Notes: generated by a model from the sequence alone, not told the origin. A stretch of 64,000 bases of DNA from Candidatus Calditenuaceae archaeon (GCA_025058175.1 JANXED010000003.1:1-64000); one strand, 5' to 3'. Positions 1-8,932 are shown, counted from the first letter of the stretch. Translations and numbers: made by a program.

Positions 1-1
1 C

Positions 2-718
2 TCTGTCACGCCGGTGATCGATGCAGCAACTGCGGAGCCCGTGTACAGGTATTTACTTCCTGAGAAGATTTTCTACTTCAACGTAACTGCTCTCGGTGAA
101 CGACTCAGTGGAGCGCTCAGCAAAGGAATAATGGCGCTCAACAAGGTCTCATTCAACGGAACTGAGTGCAAAGTTGAGGCCATCGACTTCAGATTGATAG
201 AACTTCGAGAGCTCTGGAAGAGGTCAGTCCCGGTGAACAGATTCGCGGTACGCTTCATCACACCCACAAGGTTTACCGCGCCGCCGAGGGACGTGTCCGA
301 TCTGCTGGGCCTAAGCGGTGATCGAGTGTGGCTGGCTCCTCCGCGCAACGTGATGTTCCCCGATCCTGAGAGGCTGTTGGTGAGCCTCCTTAACTTCTGG
401 GTTGCCAACCTCGGCGAGACGCCAGTTCCTAATGAGGCGTACAGGAGGTGGCTGAAGGCCGGGGGGGTTGCATGCTCTGGCTATCCGAAGGGCATAAAGA
501 CTGTCTCATTGAAACGGGGTGGGGCGAGCATCGGATTCTTGGGGAGGGTCCACTACGTAATACCCTCAGACTCGCTGATGTCCGAGACCTTCATGAGGTT
601 CACCGATGCGCTTCTCAAGCTGGGGGAACTCTTCAACGTCGGCGACGAGAGGACAGCGGGACTCGGGATGATCAAGTACTCGCGTTACGAGGTATCTCAT
701 CAGACTTTCACACGTTGA
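2..718 (+). CDS. cas6: Cas6-like CRISPR RNA endoribonuclease, 5'-truncated
   Basis: The frame is open to the window edge without a stop, so the first residues are missing and the GTG at 14 may be internal. The visible part matches Cas6, the RAMP-fold nuclease that cuts CRISPR precursor RNA into guides. The support is the C-terminal half: a GFLGRVHYVI-type strand near residue 174 (counted from the GTG at 14) and the glycine-rich loop NVGDERTAGLGMIKY at 208-222, typical of Cas6 RNA binding. The catalytic histidine cannot be assigned. No repeat array, Cas1 or effector gene lies to the right; any CRISPR locus would be to the left of the window. Another RAMP protein is the main alternative. Confidence 0.7.
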   Translation, partial: SVTPVIDAATAEPVYRYLLPEKIFYFNVTALGERLSGALSKGIMALNKVSFNGTECKVEAIDFRLIELRELWKRSVPVNRFAVRFITPTRFTAPPRDVSDLLGLSGDRVWLAPPRNVMFPDPERLLVSLLNFWVANLGETPVPNEAYRRWLKAGGVACSGYPKGIKTVSLKRGGASIGFLGRVHYVIPSDSLMSETFMRFTDALLKLGELFNVGDERTAGLGMIKYSRYEVSHQTFTR

Positions 719-821
719 CCGAGCTGTCGGTCAGAGGTCGATTTCGCTCCGGTTAAGCGAAAAGGGGGCTTGTGATCGCCGAAGTTCGGAGCTCGAGTTC
801 GCCTTCGGACTATCGGGTGAC

Positions 822-2279
822 TCACTCTCCCTCGCTCAGCCCCGCTACCTTCATGGCGAGCCTCTCGGCCTCGGCGAAGTCGTAGTCCCTGTAGAGCGCG
901 ATCTTGCTGGCGGCGACGGATCCCTCCGCGTGTATCATGGCGCCTAACAGGTATCCGGTCAGGGGCCCTCCAGCCAGCTCCCGCACGAGTCTCATGACTT
1001 TGAATCGATCCAGCCCGCTGAACTTCGGACTGCCCTGCATGAACTTCTCTATGTAGTGCCCAGTGGCCGGGTTCTTGAGCTCTGCGGTCGAGGGAAGGGT
1101 GGAGACGAGTCCTCCAGCTATGTCGATCAGGTTCTTGATCACGACTGGGAAGAAGGCGTTCGAGTACAGCTTGCCGATGTTTGTGTAGACGGGGTTCGGC
1201 ACGAGGATCCCCGTTTCGGGGTCGCGGATCGCCTTCAACGCGGCCATCCTCGTGGCCATGCGCATGATCTCCTTGTAGAGGACTATGTCCAAGATGTCGT
1301 CCCTGACGTGCGGCGCGTTCTCGATGCCGTTGCAAGCGGCCGCCAGCCTCGCCGCGCCTAAGAAGAGGTCGACCAGGACGGACCGGTAACTGACCGCCGT
1401 ATACCTGTGGTAGGTTGCGAATAGGTTCGCGAGCTCGCCGGCTAACCTCCACTCCTTGAAGAGGAAGACCCGGTCCCATGGGACGAAGACGTGGTCAAGG
1501 ACCGTGAGCGTCTCGGCCTCGAGGTTCGACGAGCTGAGCGGGGCGTCCTCCTTCTCCGCGTAACCGTCGAACTCCAACAGGGGCCTCACGATGAACTTGA
1601 GGCCCTTCGCGTTTGCGGGGATCGCGAAGGCAACGGAGTAGTCTTGGTCCTTCTCGGTCATTGCCCTGCTGGGGATGAAGAACAGCTCGTCGGCGACTAC
1701 GCTCTGGGTCGTGTGGGCCTTGGCACCGCAGACCACGATTCCGCCCTCGCTCACCTCCACGACCCGTAGGTAGAGGTCGGGGTCGGGCTGCTCGTGGGGC
1801 CTCTTGGACCGATCCCCCTTGACGTCCATCTGGGCCGTCGCTAGCGCCAAGTCCCGGGTCACGACGTGCTCGTAATACCTCATCAGCCTCTCGTGGTATT
1901 CGCCCTTGCCCTGCTCCTTCTCCAGCCTCTTCGTGATTATCATCAGCGCGAACAGGGCGTCGCTTCCTATCGCCTGCGTGATGTTGAATATCCCGTTGCA
2001 GGCCCTCGTGAGGGCACCGATCGTCTCTGCGCGTTCCACTAGGTCCTGCTCACTCCTAGGTACCTTGAAGAAGGAGCTGACGGGACCGAACCTCTCGTCC
2101 TCGTAGACGAGTGTAGCCCTGTAGGCTGGGTCGCTCCTCAGTTCGTACATCCTTTTTGCGTGATGGAGCGGGATCCTGAGGGACGGGTGGCCGGCGATGT
2201 CGCTAACCCTCTTACCCATGTAATAGACTTCCCTGCCGTCCTGTATGCTCGCTATATAATCTTCTGGGTTTCTGATCAT
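822..2279 (-). CDS. HpaB/AbfD-family flavoprotein lacking Fe-S cysteines
   Basis: Full-length member (485 aa) of the 4-hydroxyphenylacetate 3-hydroxylase / 4-hydroxybutyryl-CoA dehydratase family, with the acyl-CoA-dehydrogenase-like fold and the GDRS motif near 155-158. The start is taken at the ATG 27 nt after a TATA-like box; a GTG three codons upstream is possible. In 4-hydroxybutyryl-CoA dehydratase the [4Fe-4S] cluster is held by C99, C103, H292 and C299. Here the matching positions are N99, A103, H291 and Y298, so only the histidine remains. It is therefore probably not that dehydratase but an FAD-dependent hydroxylase or a diverged member. It is divergent from an acyl-CoA synthetase gene, suggesting an aromatic or acyl-CoA substrate. 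Substrate unknown. Confidence 0.8.
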   Translation of the reverse strand: MIRNPEDYIASIQDGREVYYMGKRVSDIAGHPSLRIPLHHAKRMYELRSDPAYRATLVYEDERFGPVSSFFKVPRSEQDLVERAETIGALTRACNGIFNITQAIGSDALFALMIITKRLEKEQGKGEYHERLMRYYEHVVTRDLALATAQMDVKGDRSKRPHEQPDPDLYLRVVEVSEGGIVVCGAKAHTTQSVVADELFFIPSRAMTEKDQDYSVAFAIPANAKGLKFIVRPLLEFDGYAEKEDAPLSSSNLEAETLTVLDHVFVPWDRVFLFKEWRLAGELANLFATYHRYTAVSYRSVLVDLFLGAARLAAACNGIENAPHVRDDILDIVLYKEIMRMATRMAALKAIRDPETGILVPNPVYTNIGKLYSNAFFPVVIKNLIDIAGGLVSTLPSTAELKNPATGHYIEKFMQGSPKFSGLDRFKVMRLVRELAGGPLTGYLLGAMIHAEGSVAASKIALYRDYDFAEAERLAMKVAGLSEGE

Positions 2280-2288
2280 CTCTTTCAC

Positions 2289-2373
2289 TACCCCCTCGTG
2301 GTTAATAAATCTATGACCGACCTAATGAGCAATAAAGGAAAGGCTTAAAATTTAGGTTCACCGTCGCAAAGGC
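2289..2373. promoter_or_regulatory. Divergent promoter, HpaB-like gene / acyl-CoA synthetase
   Basis: AT-rich stretch in GC-rich surroundings. On the plus strand CTTAAAATTTA at 2344-2354 lies about 25 nt before the GTG at 2374. On the minus strand ATTTATTAA (2302-2310) lies about 27 nt before the ATG at 2279. Both spacings fit archaeal TATA boxes with leaderless transcripts. Confidence 0.6.
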
Positions 2374-3993
2374 GTGGTCTTTCAGTTGAGTTTAATCTGC
2401 GTCCTCAGGCGTGCGGCCTTATTATTCGGAAGTCAGGAGATAGCTTCTTATAAATCGGACGGTGAAATTTTAAGATACAGCTACACTGAGTTTTACGAAA
2501 GGGTAAAGCGGCTCGGCTCAGCTCTCCGGGGCTTAGGTGTAGGCGAGGCCGACGTCGTGGGAACGCTCGCGTGGAACACTCACCGTCACCTCGAGCTGTA
2601 CTACGCCGTCCCCTGCATGGGCGCCGTCCTGCACACGTTGAACCTCAGACTTTCGAAGCGTGAAATAGGTTACATTCTCAACCACGCGGACGACAAGATC
2701 GTCTTCGTCGACGAAGACCAGTACGCCGCCTTCGCGGAATTGGGCAGGCACGACCTCAGATGCGTAATCATGGGGGAGGATCAGACGGAACACCGGTCAG
2801 GGGTCGCGTCGTATGAGAAATTACTGGAGAACGGCCAGCAGGGCTTCGAGTTCCCCGACAGCCTAGACGAGAACGCGCCGGCGTTCCTCCTCTACACGAG
2901 CGGAACGACTGGGCCTCCCAAGGGAGTGATTCACAGCCACAGAAGCGTGTTCATCGCTGGGCTGGCGCTCTGTCTCCCTCAGTTCTTCAACCTGACGGAC
3001 CGTGACGTGGTGCTCCTACAGGTCCCGCTTTTCCATGCGGTCGGATGGTTCCTCCCCTTCTCCTCGATGATAGCGGGAGCGAAGATCGTCCTACCCGGTC
3101 CACATCCTACCCCTCAGAGGCTCGCTGAGCTGATAGAGGGCGAAAGGGTGACCGTGACCGCAGGCGCACCGACCGTCTGGATCAACTTCCTCAATCACCT
3201 CAACAAAACCCGGAACTACGACATCAGCAGCCTGAAGAGGGTCATCGTCGGAGGAGCCTCTCTCACGCCGGCGATATTGAACGAGTTCGAGGAATTAGGT
3301 GTGGAGGTAGTGCACGCGTGGGGGATGACCGAGGGGCCAGCCGCGGTGGTCAACTGGCTCAAGAGGGACATCGACGGCAACGAGGAGGAGGTGAGGAGGG
3401 TCAAGCTCAAGCAGGGAATACCGGTCCCCGGCATCGAGGTCAAGGTCGTGGATCAGGAGGGGAACGAGCTTCCTCGGGATGGGAAGTCGGTCGGAGAACT
3501 ACTGTTCAGGGGAGCGTGGGTTATCGACTCGTACTTCAAGGACCCAGAGAGGACAGCTCAATCCTTCTGTGGAGGATGGTTGAGAACTGGTGATGCGGCG
3601 ACTATTGATGAAAAGGGCTACATTCAGATAGTCGATAGATACAAAGACCTCATAAGGAGCGGGGGAGAATGGATCTCATCGGTTGACTTAGAGAATCTCA
3701 TAATGAGTCACCCCGCTGTACTCGAAGCAGCCGTCGTGGGGGTTCCACACGAGGTATGGCAGGAGAGGCCTCTGGCTTTTGTTGTACTCAAGGGCGATTA
3801 CGTGAACAAAATCGGTAAGGCAGAGATAATCGATCACCTGAGAGAACGGGTGGCTAAGTGGCAGTTACCCGATGAAATAATCTTCGTCGAATCGATACCG
3901 AAAACAGGGACAGGGAAGTTCGACAAGAAGGCCCTTCGCGAGATGTACAAGAATTATTTCATTGAAAGGTCAACGAAAAGTCAGCAACCATAA
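2374..3993 (+). CDS. AMP-forming acyl-CoA synthetase
   Basis: ANL-superfamily enzyme (539 aa) that activates a carboxylic acid with ATP to the acyl-adenylate and then the CoA thioester. Visible core motifs: the phosphate loop YTSGTTGPPKG at 174-184, WGMTEGP at 316-322, GWLRTGD at 401-407 and the C-terminal PKTGTGKFDKK with the catalytic lysine near 515. The overall pattern is that of medium/long-chain fatty acyl-CoA ligases rather than acetyl-CoA synthetase. A TATA-like box 25 nt upstream supports the GTG start with a leaderless transcript. Its divergent partner is an HpaB-family flavoprotein, so the two may act on one compound. The acid activated cannot be told from sequence. Confidence 0.9.
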   Translation: MVFQLSLICVLRRAALLFGSQEIASYKSDGEILRYSYTEFYERVKRLGSALRGLGVGEADVVGTLAWNTHRHLELYYAVPCMGAVLHTLNLRLSKREIGYILNHADDKIVFVDEDQYAAFAELGRHDLRCVIMGEDQTEHRSGVASYEKLLENGQQGFEFPDSLDENAPAFLLYTSGTTGPPKGVIHSHRSVFIAGLALCLPQFFNLTDRDVVLLQVPLFHAVGWFLPFSSMIAGAKIVLPGPHPTPQRLAELIEGERVTVTAGAPTVWINFLNHLNKTRNYDISSLKRVIVGGASLTPAILNEFEELGVEVVHAWGMTEGPAAVVNWLKRDIDGNEEEVRRVKLKQGIPVPGIEVKVVDQEGNELPRDGKSVGELLFRGAWVIDSYFKDPERTAQSFCGGWLRTGDAATIDEKGYIQIVDRYKDLIRSGGEWISSVDLENLIMSHPAVLEAAVVGVPHEVWQERPLAFVVLKGDYVNKIGKAEIIDHLRERVAKWQLPDEIIFVESIPKTGTGKFDKKALREMYKNYFIERSTKSQQP

Positions 3994-4022
3994 CGGTCAG
4001 ATACGCACTACAGGTGCGGAGT

Positions 4023-5528
4023 TCACACGGGTCGTCCGGCTCCCCGGAAGAGCTGTATGACAACGTAGTTCACGAGGAGCTCCGTGACACTCGGCGGCAG
4101 GTTGTTGAAGAGCTGATATATAGTCGACATCTCCTTGGGGAGGCCCTCCTTCAGGCCAAGGGCCTTGAGGAGCGCGGGGCCGTAGACCTCTAGGCTCCTT
4201 TCAAGCTCCCTCATCAGAGCCCCCAATGAGGCCAGGTCGAACTCCTGGGGCGTGATCAGCCGCATGATCAGACCTAGTCCCTCGATCAGTCCCTCTGCTT
4301 CGCTGGGCGGGAGCCTCCTCACGAGATCGGTGCACTCCTCCAGGTCCCTCACCATCTCATCGCAGGTTCTCCTGTTGAGCGGAGTGATCGTGAGGTGGAC
4401 GCTTGGGGGTATCCCCATCTCAGGGACGCCCCTCTGAGGCAAGAGGTACCAGCCCCTCTTCGTCATCTCGTCGGAGAGCCTGAAGAGGTTGAGGTCTTCC
4501 GAGGTGAAGGCGAGTATGACCGTCGGCCTCCCCATAACCCTGTAACCCAGCTTCTCCACGCCGCGGGAGATCAGGTCTCTCGCCTCGATTATCGACCTGG
4601 TGAGCCGCAGGTAACCCTCTTCGCCCAAGTAGTGGAGGACTGCCCACGTGGAGGCCAGGTGTCCCGCGGACCTCGACGAGAGCACGGCGGGGTTCACGAT
4701 CGGGTAACCCGGCCACCTCAGGCAGGCGAACTGGGAATACATCTTGTAGTACTCCTTCCTGAAGAGGACCACCGATGCTCCTATGGGCGCGTATGCGTAC
4801 TTATGCGGGTCCAGCGATATCGAGGTGACCCCCTCGACGCTGAAGTCGAAGTCCGGGACGTCCTCGCCCAGCTTCCTCATGAACGGGAGCGCGAAGCCGC
4901 CGACACAAGCGTCGACGTGGAACCAGATGCGACCGTCCTGCGCGACCTCGGCCATCTCCTTAACTGGGTCGACAGTCCCAAAGAGCCAGTTCGGAGCAGA
5001 AGCTGCGACCATCGCGGTGTTCTCCGTGATCGCCTCCTTCACGGCCTCGACATCAGCCTGAAGCGTCTCCGGGTCCACCTTCACTCGTTTGACCTTTAGG
5101 CCCATGTACTCGGCGGCCTTGTCGAAGCACGGGTGCGCGGTGACGGGGATCACTAACTCGGGGATCGTGATCGTTCCTCTCCCGAGGATGAACCAGTCGC
5201 GCGCGGCCTTCACCGCGAGGAAGACGCTCTCGGTACCGCCGAAGGTGTAGGTCCCCGCGACCTGCTCGTCGCCGTTCATCAACCTTGTCGCGATCCCGAC
5301 CACATCTCTCTCCATCCTGATCACGCTGGGGAACTCCGTGAAGTCGAGCATGTTCTTGTCCATGAAGGCCCTGAAGGCCTCGAGGGCGATTTCCTTCAGG
5401 TCGTCGAGGCCGGACTCGAAGGCGATCGTGAAGAGCCTCCCGCTCGACGGCTCCGCGTCCTCTGAGGCGTATTCCCTCAGCCTCGCGAAGATTTGCTCCT
5501 TGGAAAGTGAAGGCCACTGGGAGTTCAC
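4023..5528 (-). CDS. PLP-dependent lyase/decarboxylase, sphingosine-1-phosphate lyase-like
   Basis: Fold-type I PLP enzyme of the group II decarboxylase superfamily (501 aa). Visible: FGGTES at 96-101 (phosphate contact), HVDAC at 204-208 with the cofactor-binding aspartate, and SLDPHKYAYAPIG, whose lysine 243 should form the Schiff base. The DPHKY-APxGxSVVLF pattern is closer to sphingosine-1-phosphate lyase than to glutamate or tyrosine decarboxylases. The C-terminal ~100 residues are an extra helical tail. The GTG start lies 27 nt after an AATTATA box (5552-5558, minus strand). Archaea lack ordinary sphingolipids, so the substrate is open; a phosphorylated amino-alcohol or an amino acid is possible. 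Confidence 0.8.
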   Translation of the reverse strand: MNSQWPSLSKEQIFARLREYASEDAEPSSGRLFTIAFESGLDDLKEIALEAFRAFMDKNMLDFTEFPSVIRMERDVVGIATRLMNGDEQVAGTYTFGGTESVFLAVKAARDWFILGRGTITIPELVIPVTAHPCFDKAAEYMGLKVKRVKVDPETLQADVEAVKEAITENTAMVAASAPNWLFGTVDPVKEMAEVAQDGRIWFHVDACVGGFALPFMRKLGEDVPDFDFSVEGVTSISLDPHKYAYAPIGASVVLFRKEYYKMYSQFACLRWPGYPIVNPAVLSSRSAGHLASTWAVLHYLGEEGYLRLTRSIIEARDLISRGVEKLGYRVMGRPTVILAFTSEDLNLFRLSDEMTKRGWYLLPQRGVPEMGIPPSVHLTITPLNRRTCDEMVRDLEECTDLVRRLPPSEAEGLIEGLGLIMRLITPQEFDLASLGALMRELERSLEVYGPALLKALGLKEGLPKEMSTIYQLFNNLPPSVTELLVNYVVIQLFRGAGRPV

Positions 5529-5688
5529 GAGGATTTGTTATGCTGAGCCGATATAATTGTTTAGGACTGAGTTTGAGCTACTCGTTCGCCTCCGCACGAC
5601 GGTCAGGTCGCAATCCTCGCGGCGCTAAAGTGCCTGAGCTGGTCTTCGACCTCTTTGATCTTTTATAGCGGCAGCCGGAAGTGGCAGC

Positions 5689-6621
5689 GTGAGAGTCTCT
5701 CCCGCCATCGTCGTAGAGGATCTCACCAAGAGGTACGGTGATGTCCTCGCGGTGGACAGGATCTCTTTCACGGTTAACGAGGGCGAAGTCTTCGCGCTTC
5801 TCGGTCCCAACGGCGCCGGGAAGACGACGACCGTCGAGATGCTCGAATGTTTGCGAACGCCGACCTCAGGGAACGCGTACCTGAAGGGCTTCAGCATCCG
5901 AGACCCCGCCGGCGTACGGGAGATCAAGAAGCTGATCGGCGTCCTGCCCCAGGAGTTCAACGCCGAGGACGACCTCACCGTGTACGAGAACGTCGAGCTG
6001 GCGGCAGCGTCGAAGGGCGCGGAGAACGTCAGGGAGGTCCTCGAGAAGCTGGGCCTCTGGGAGCTCAGGGGCAGGCTGTTCTCCAAGCTCTCGGGAGGGC
6101 TGAAGAGGAGGGTCGGGATAGCGATGGCCCTCGTGGGGGACCCGGAGATCGTCTTCCTCGACGAGCCCACGACCGGACTTGACCCGGAGGCGAGGCGGGA
6201 GACCTGGCTCTACATCAAGCAGCTGAAGAGGGAGGGCGTGACGGTGGTCCTCACCACCCACTACATGGAGGAGGCCGAGAGGCTGAGCGACAGGGTCGCG
6301 ATCATCGTCAAGGGGAGGATCGCTGCGATCGGCGAGGTGAGGAGGCTGATCGAGGAGCACGGGGGGAAGACGAGGCTCTTCTTCGAGGGGTTGGAGGAGA
6401 GGGCTGTCAGGTCTCTCCGGGAGAGAGGGTACGAGGTCGAGGTCGCCCCAGATGGCCGAGCCGTCGTAAAGGTCCGCACGCAGTCGGAGGTCGCGGAGGT
6501 GATCTCGACCCTCAGGGAGCTCTCGGTCGAGGCCTACCCCGAGATCAGGAGGGCCGGGCTCGAGGACGTCTTCCTGAGGGTCATCGGGTCAAGGCTCACC
6601 GAGAGGGGCGAGCTGGCGTGA
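5689..6621 (+). CDS. ABC-2 type transporter, ATP-binding subunit
   Basis: ATPase of a DrrA/CcmA-like exporter (310 aa). Walker A GPNGAGKTT at 39-47, signature LSGGLKRR at 134-141, Walker B VFLDEP at 155-160 followed by the TTGLDP D-loop, and a switch histidine in TTHYMEE. The extra ~80-residue C-terminal domain is usual for drug or lipid exporters of this class. TTTTATAG (5661-5668) lies 25 nt before the GTG start, suggesting a leaderless transcript. It overlaps the downstream permease by 4 bp (GTGA), so the two form one transport unit. The substrate is unknown. Confidence 0.92.
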   Translation: MRVSPAIVVEDLTKRYGDVLAVDRISFTVNEGEVFALLGPNGAGKTTTVEMLECLRTPTSGNAYLKGFSIRDPAGVREIKKLIGVLPQEFNAEDDLTVYENVELAAASKGAENVREVLEKLGLWELRGRLFSKLSGGLKRRVGIAMALVGDPEIVFLDEPTTGLDPEARRETWLYIKQLKREGVTVVLTTHYMEEAERLSDRVAIIVKGRIAAIGEVRRLIEEHGGKTRLFFEGLEERAVRSLRERGYEVEVAPDGRAVVKVRTQSEVAEVISTLRELSVEAYPEIRRAGLEDVFLRVIGSRLTERGELA

Positions 6622-7859
6622 GGGCGGCACCGACCCTGATCAAGCTACTCTTCAAGGCCTGGATGAGGAGCAAGCAGAGCATCTTCTTCGGGTTCCTCTT
6701 CCCCGTGATGCTCCTGCTCATCTTCGGGAGCGTCTTCGGAGGGCCTTCGCCGCCGAACTACACGCTTTACGTCAGGAACCTCGACGTCGACCAGAGCGGG
6801 AAGCCTGGAGCCCTCTCGGAGGCCTTCATCAGGGCCCTCAACGAGAGCGTCTTCGAGGTCCACCTCCTCAGGCCCGACGACCCCGCGCCGCGCGGCACCG
6901 GATTCGCGGCGGTCCGGATCCTCACGATCCCGAAGGGCTTCACCGAGAACCTCCTTAACGTCACCGTCGCCAACAGGCTCGAGATCACGGCCGACACGAT
7001 ACTGAGGATGGTCGCGATGGCCGGGGAGTCGATCCCCCCGCAAACCAGAGCAGAGATCGAGTCGTCGGTGAGGGCGATAAGGTCCTTCAGGCAGACCATT
7101 GGGGGCGAGAGGCCTAAGCTGACCCTGGAGGGCAGCCCCGACGACAGGCTCCTCCAGCCGATCGAGGGCATCATCAACGTGATAGCGTCGAAGTTCGAGC
7201 TCGCGCTCCTCAACGCCTCCTCGGCGATGGAGGTGAGCTCAGTCTTAACGCAAACCAAGCAGCTCCGCCTCGTCGACTACTACCTCCCCGGATACGTCGC
7301 GGCCTTCGTCATGACGAACGGGTTGATCGGGGTCTCCCTCCTGGTCTTCGACGCGTACAGGCGCGGCCTAGTCAAGCTCCTCGCCTCGACGCCGCTCCCG
7401 AAGTCGACGTGGATCGCGTCGATCGTCGTCGTCCAGACCATCGTCTCGCTGATCCTGCTGGGGGTGATGCTAGCGGTCGGCTGGGCGGTCTTCAGGATCT
7501 CCGCGTTCCCAGACGCCCTGAGCCTCCTGGTCATTCTGCTCGGGACGCTGGCCTTCACGGGCTTCGGCGTCGCGATAGGCGGCTCTCTCAGGGAGGCGGG
7601 GGCGGTGACCGCTCTCGCGAATTCCGTCGCGTTCCCGATGATGTTCCTCTCTGGAGCCCTCTGGCCCCTCGAGCTGATGCCCGAGTTCCTTCAGGCGGTC
7701 GCGAGGTTCACGCCCCTCTATTATTTCCATGTGGCCCTTAGGGAGGCGCTCATCGTCGGGTCTCCGGCCGGAGCCCTCCTCCCTGCGCTCGTGGTCGCCG
7801 GGCTGGCCGCGCTCGGCCTCTCCCTCGCGGTCGTGGCTACCAAGTGGAAGGACTTCTGA
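6618..7859 (+). CDS. ABC-2 type transporter, permease subunit
   Basis: Membrane partner of the ATPase just upstream, translationally coupled through a GTGA overlap. One hydrophobic segment lies near residues 23-42, then a soluble stretch of ~180 residues, then about five transmembrane segments from residue ~225 to the end, including the FxGFGVAIG and PLYYFHVALREAL stretches typical of ABC-2 permeases. 413 aa fits DrrB/YhhJ-type subunits with a long extracytoplasmic loop. Direction is probably export. The drug, lipid or peptide carried cannot be inferred. The 283-bp stretch after it holds no gene, only the promoter of the next operon. Confidence 0.9.
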   Translation: MRAAPTLIKLLFKAWMRSKQSIFFGFLFPVMLLLIFGSVFGGPSPPNYTLYVRNLDVDQSGKPGALSEAFIRALNESVFEVHLLRPDDPAPRGTGFAAVRILTIPKGFTENLLNVTVANRLEITADTILRMVAMAGESIPPQTRAEIESSVRAIRSFRQTIGGERPKLTLEGSPDDRLLQPIEGIINVIASKFELALLNASSAMEVSSVLTQTKQLRLVDYYLPGYVAAFVMTNGLIGVSLLVFDAYRRGLVKLLASTPLPKSTWIASIVVVQTIVSLILLGVMLAVGWAVFRISAFPDALSLLVILLGTLAFTGFGVAIGGSLREAGAVTALANSVAFPMMFLSGALWPLELMPEFLQAVARFTPLYYFHVALREALIVGSPAGALLPALVVAGLAALGLSLAVVATKWKDF

Positions 7860-8097
7860 GCCGTCTGAAGCGCATCGACCGGCGGGCGAGTCCCACGACT
7901 CCAAATGTCGACGATCGGCCGAGAGCGATCCCATCGTCTTCGTCAAGAGTCGCTATCGATCCCAGCGGGAGACGTCGTGAATCACCGGTCCCGAACGCGT
8001 TCAGAGCGGAACCCATGATCCCTACCGTCCGTCGTGTTTCCGCGCCCTTCCCCCTTTAGACGTTCGCAGGCTATGATGAATTTCCCTCGTTCGTCCA

Positions 8098-8135
8098 ATA
8101 TTTTTTACGTCGTTACCCTGTCATTATGGGGGTGA
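8098..8135 (+). promoter_or_regulatory. Promoter and ribosome site of porGDAB
   Basis: A TATA-like AATATTTTTTA run begins at 8097-8098. A purine-rich GGGGGTGA (8128-8135) lies about 8 nt before the TTG start of porG. This operon thus appears to have a leader with a Shine-Dalgarno site, unlike many genes here. The gap from 7860 shows no coding signal beyond a GAACGCGTTC palindrome near 7996. Confidence 0.5.
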
Positions 8136-8142
8136 AGTCTCC

Positions 8143-8664
8143 TTGGCCGAGGTGGTCTTCCTCGGGAGGGGAGGCCAAGGGGTGGTCACGTCGGCGCGGA
8201 TCTGCGCGACCGCCCTCTTCCGCACGGGCTTTCACGTCCAAACGTTTCCCGAGTTCGGACCGGAGAGGGCCGGCGCACCGGTCAGGGCCTACCTGAGGTT
8301 CTCCCGGAGGCCGATCGAGCTCAGGACGCCGGTAGAACGCGCGGACGTCGCTGTCGTCCTCGAGGAGAGGCTGCTGGGTTTTGTCCCGCTCGAGAGGCTG
8401 GTAAAGAGGGAGTCGCACGTAGTTGTCAACTCCGCGACGAGGGGGCCGGAGCCGTCGGGCGCGCCTTACAGGGTCACGGTGGTCAACGCGTCATGGATCG
8501 CGGAGAGGCTAGGGAGGCCGAGGTCGGTAGGGATCGCTCTGCTCGGGGCGATGTCAAGGGCGATTGGGGTGCCGGAGATCGGGGCGCTCGAACAGGCCGT
8601 CTCGGAGCACTTGAGCCCGCAGGACGCTGCGGTCGCCAGGGCGGCTTACAACGAGGTGACTTGA
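8143..8664 (+). CDS. porG: 2-Oxoacid:ferredoxin oxidoreductase, gamma subunit
   Basis: Domain III protein (173 aa) of pyruvate/2-ketoacid:ferredoxin oxidoreductase, which oxidatively decarboxylates a 2-oxoacid to acyl-CoA while reducing ferredoxin. The N-terminal GRGGQG at 8-13 and the FPEFGPERAGAPVRA segment are diagnostic of the gamma subunit. TTG start with a good Shine-Dalgarno site. First of four genes in the order gamma-delta-alpha-beta, as in other archaeal Por/Vor operons. The neighbours prove the complex but not whether pyruvate or a branched 2-oxoacid is the substrate. Confidence 0.93.
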   Translation: MAEVVFLGRGGQGVVTSARICATALFRTGFHVQTFPEFGPERAGAPVRAYLRFSRRPIELRTPVERADVAVVLEERLLGFVPLERLVKRESHVVVNSATRGPEPSGAPYRVTVVNASWIAERLGRPRSVGIALLGAMSRAIGVPEIGALEQAVSEHLSPQDAAVARAAYNEVT

Positions 8665-8665
8665 G

Positions 8666-8932
8666 TTGGCCCACCGCCCCAGGACAGCTGCGCTGATCTT
8701 CGAACCGGGGTCTTCAGCACGGAACGTCACCGCGGGCTGGAGGAGCTCTAGGCCCGTTGTGGACCTCGCGAACTGCGTCGGGTGCCTGATCTGCTGGATC
8801 TATTGTCCAGAGCCCGCGATAATCGTGACCGAGGACGGGAAGGTCGCGATAGACTACGACCACTGCAAGGGCTGCGGGATCTGTGCGGTCGAGTGTCCCA
8901 GGAGAGCGATAAGGATGGTGAGGGAGTCGTGA
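8666..8932 (+). CDS. porD: 2-Oxoacid:ferredoxin oxidoreductase, delta (ferredoxin) subunit
   Basis: Small 88-residue subunit carrying two [4Fe-4S] clusters, with cysteines at 37, 40, 43, 47 and 67, 70, 73, 77 in two CxxCxxCxxxCP motifs. It passes electrons from the TPP site on the beta subunit to external ferredoxin. TTG start one base after the porG stop; the 3' end overlaps the porA ATG (ATGA). The first ~30 residues are the usual delta-subunit extension ahead of the ferredoxin core. Confidence 0.93.
   Translation: MAHRPRTAALIFEPGSSARNVTAGWRSSRPVVDLANCVGCLICWIYCPEPAIIVTEDGKVAIDYDHCKGCGICAVECPRRAIRMVRES

Noticed and set aside
822-2279. Annotation as 4-hydroxybutyryl-CoA dehydratase
   Set aside because: Three of the four [4Fe-4S] ligands are replaced (N99, A103, Y298).
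7860-8097. Short open frames in the gap before porG
   Set aside because: Codon use and composition unlike the neighbours, and no start or family support.
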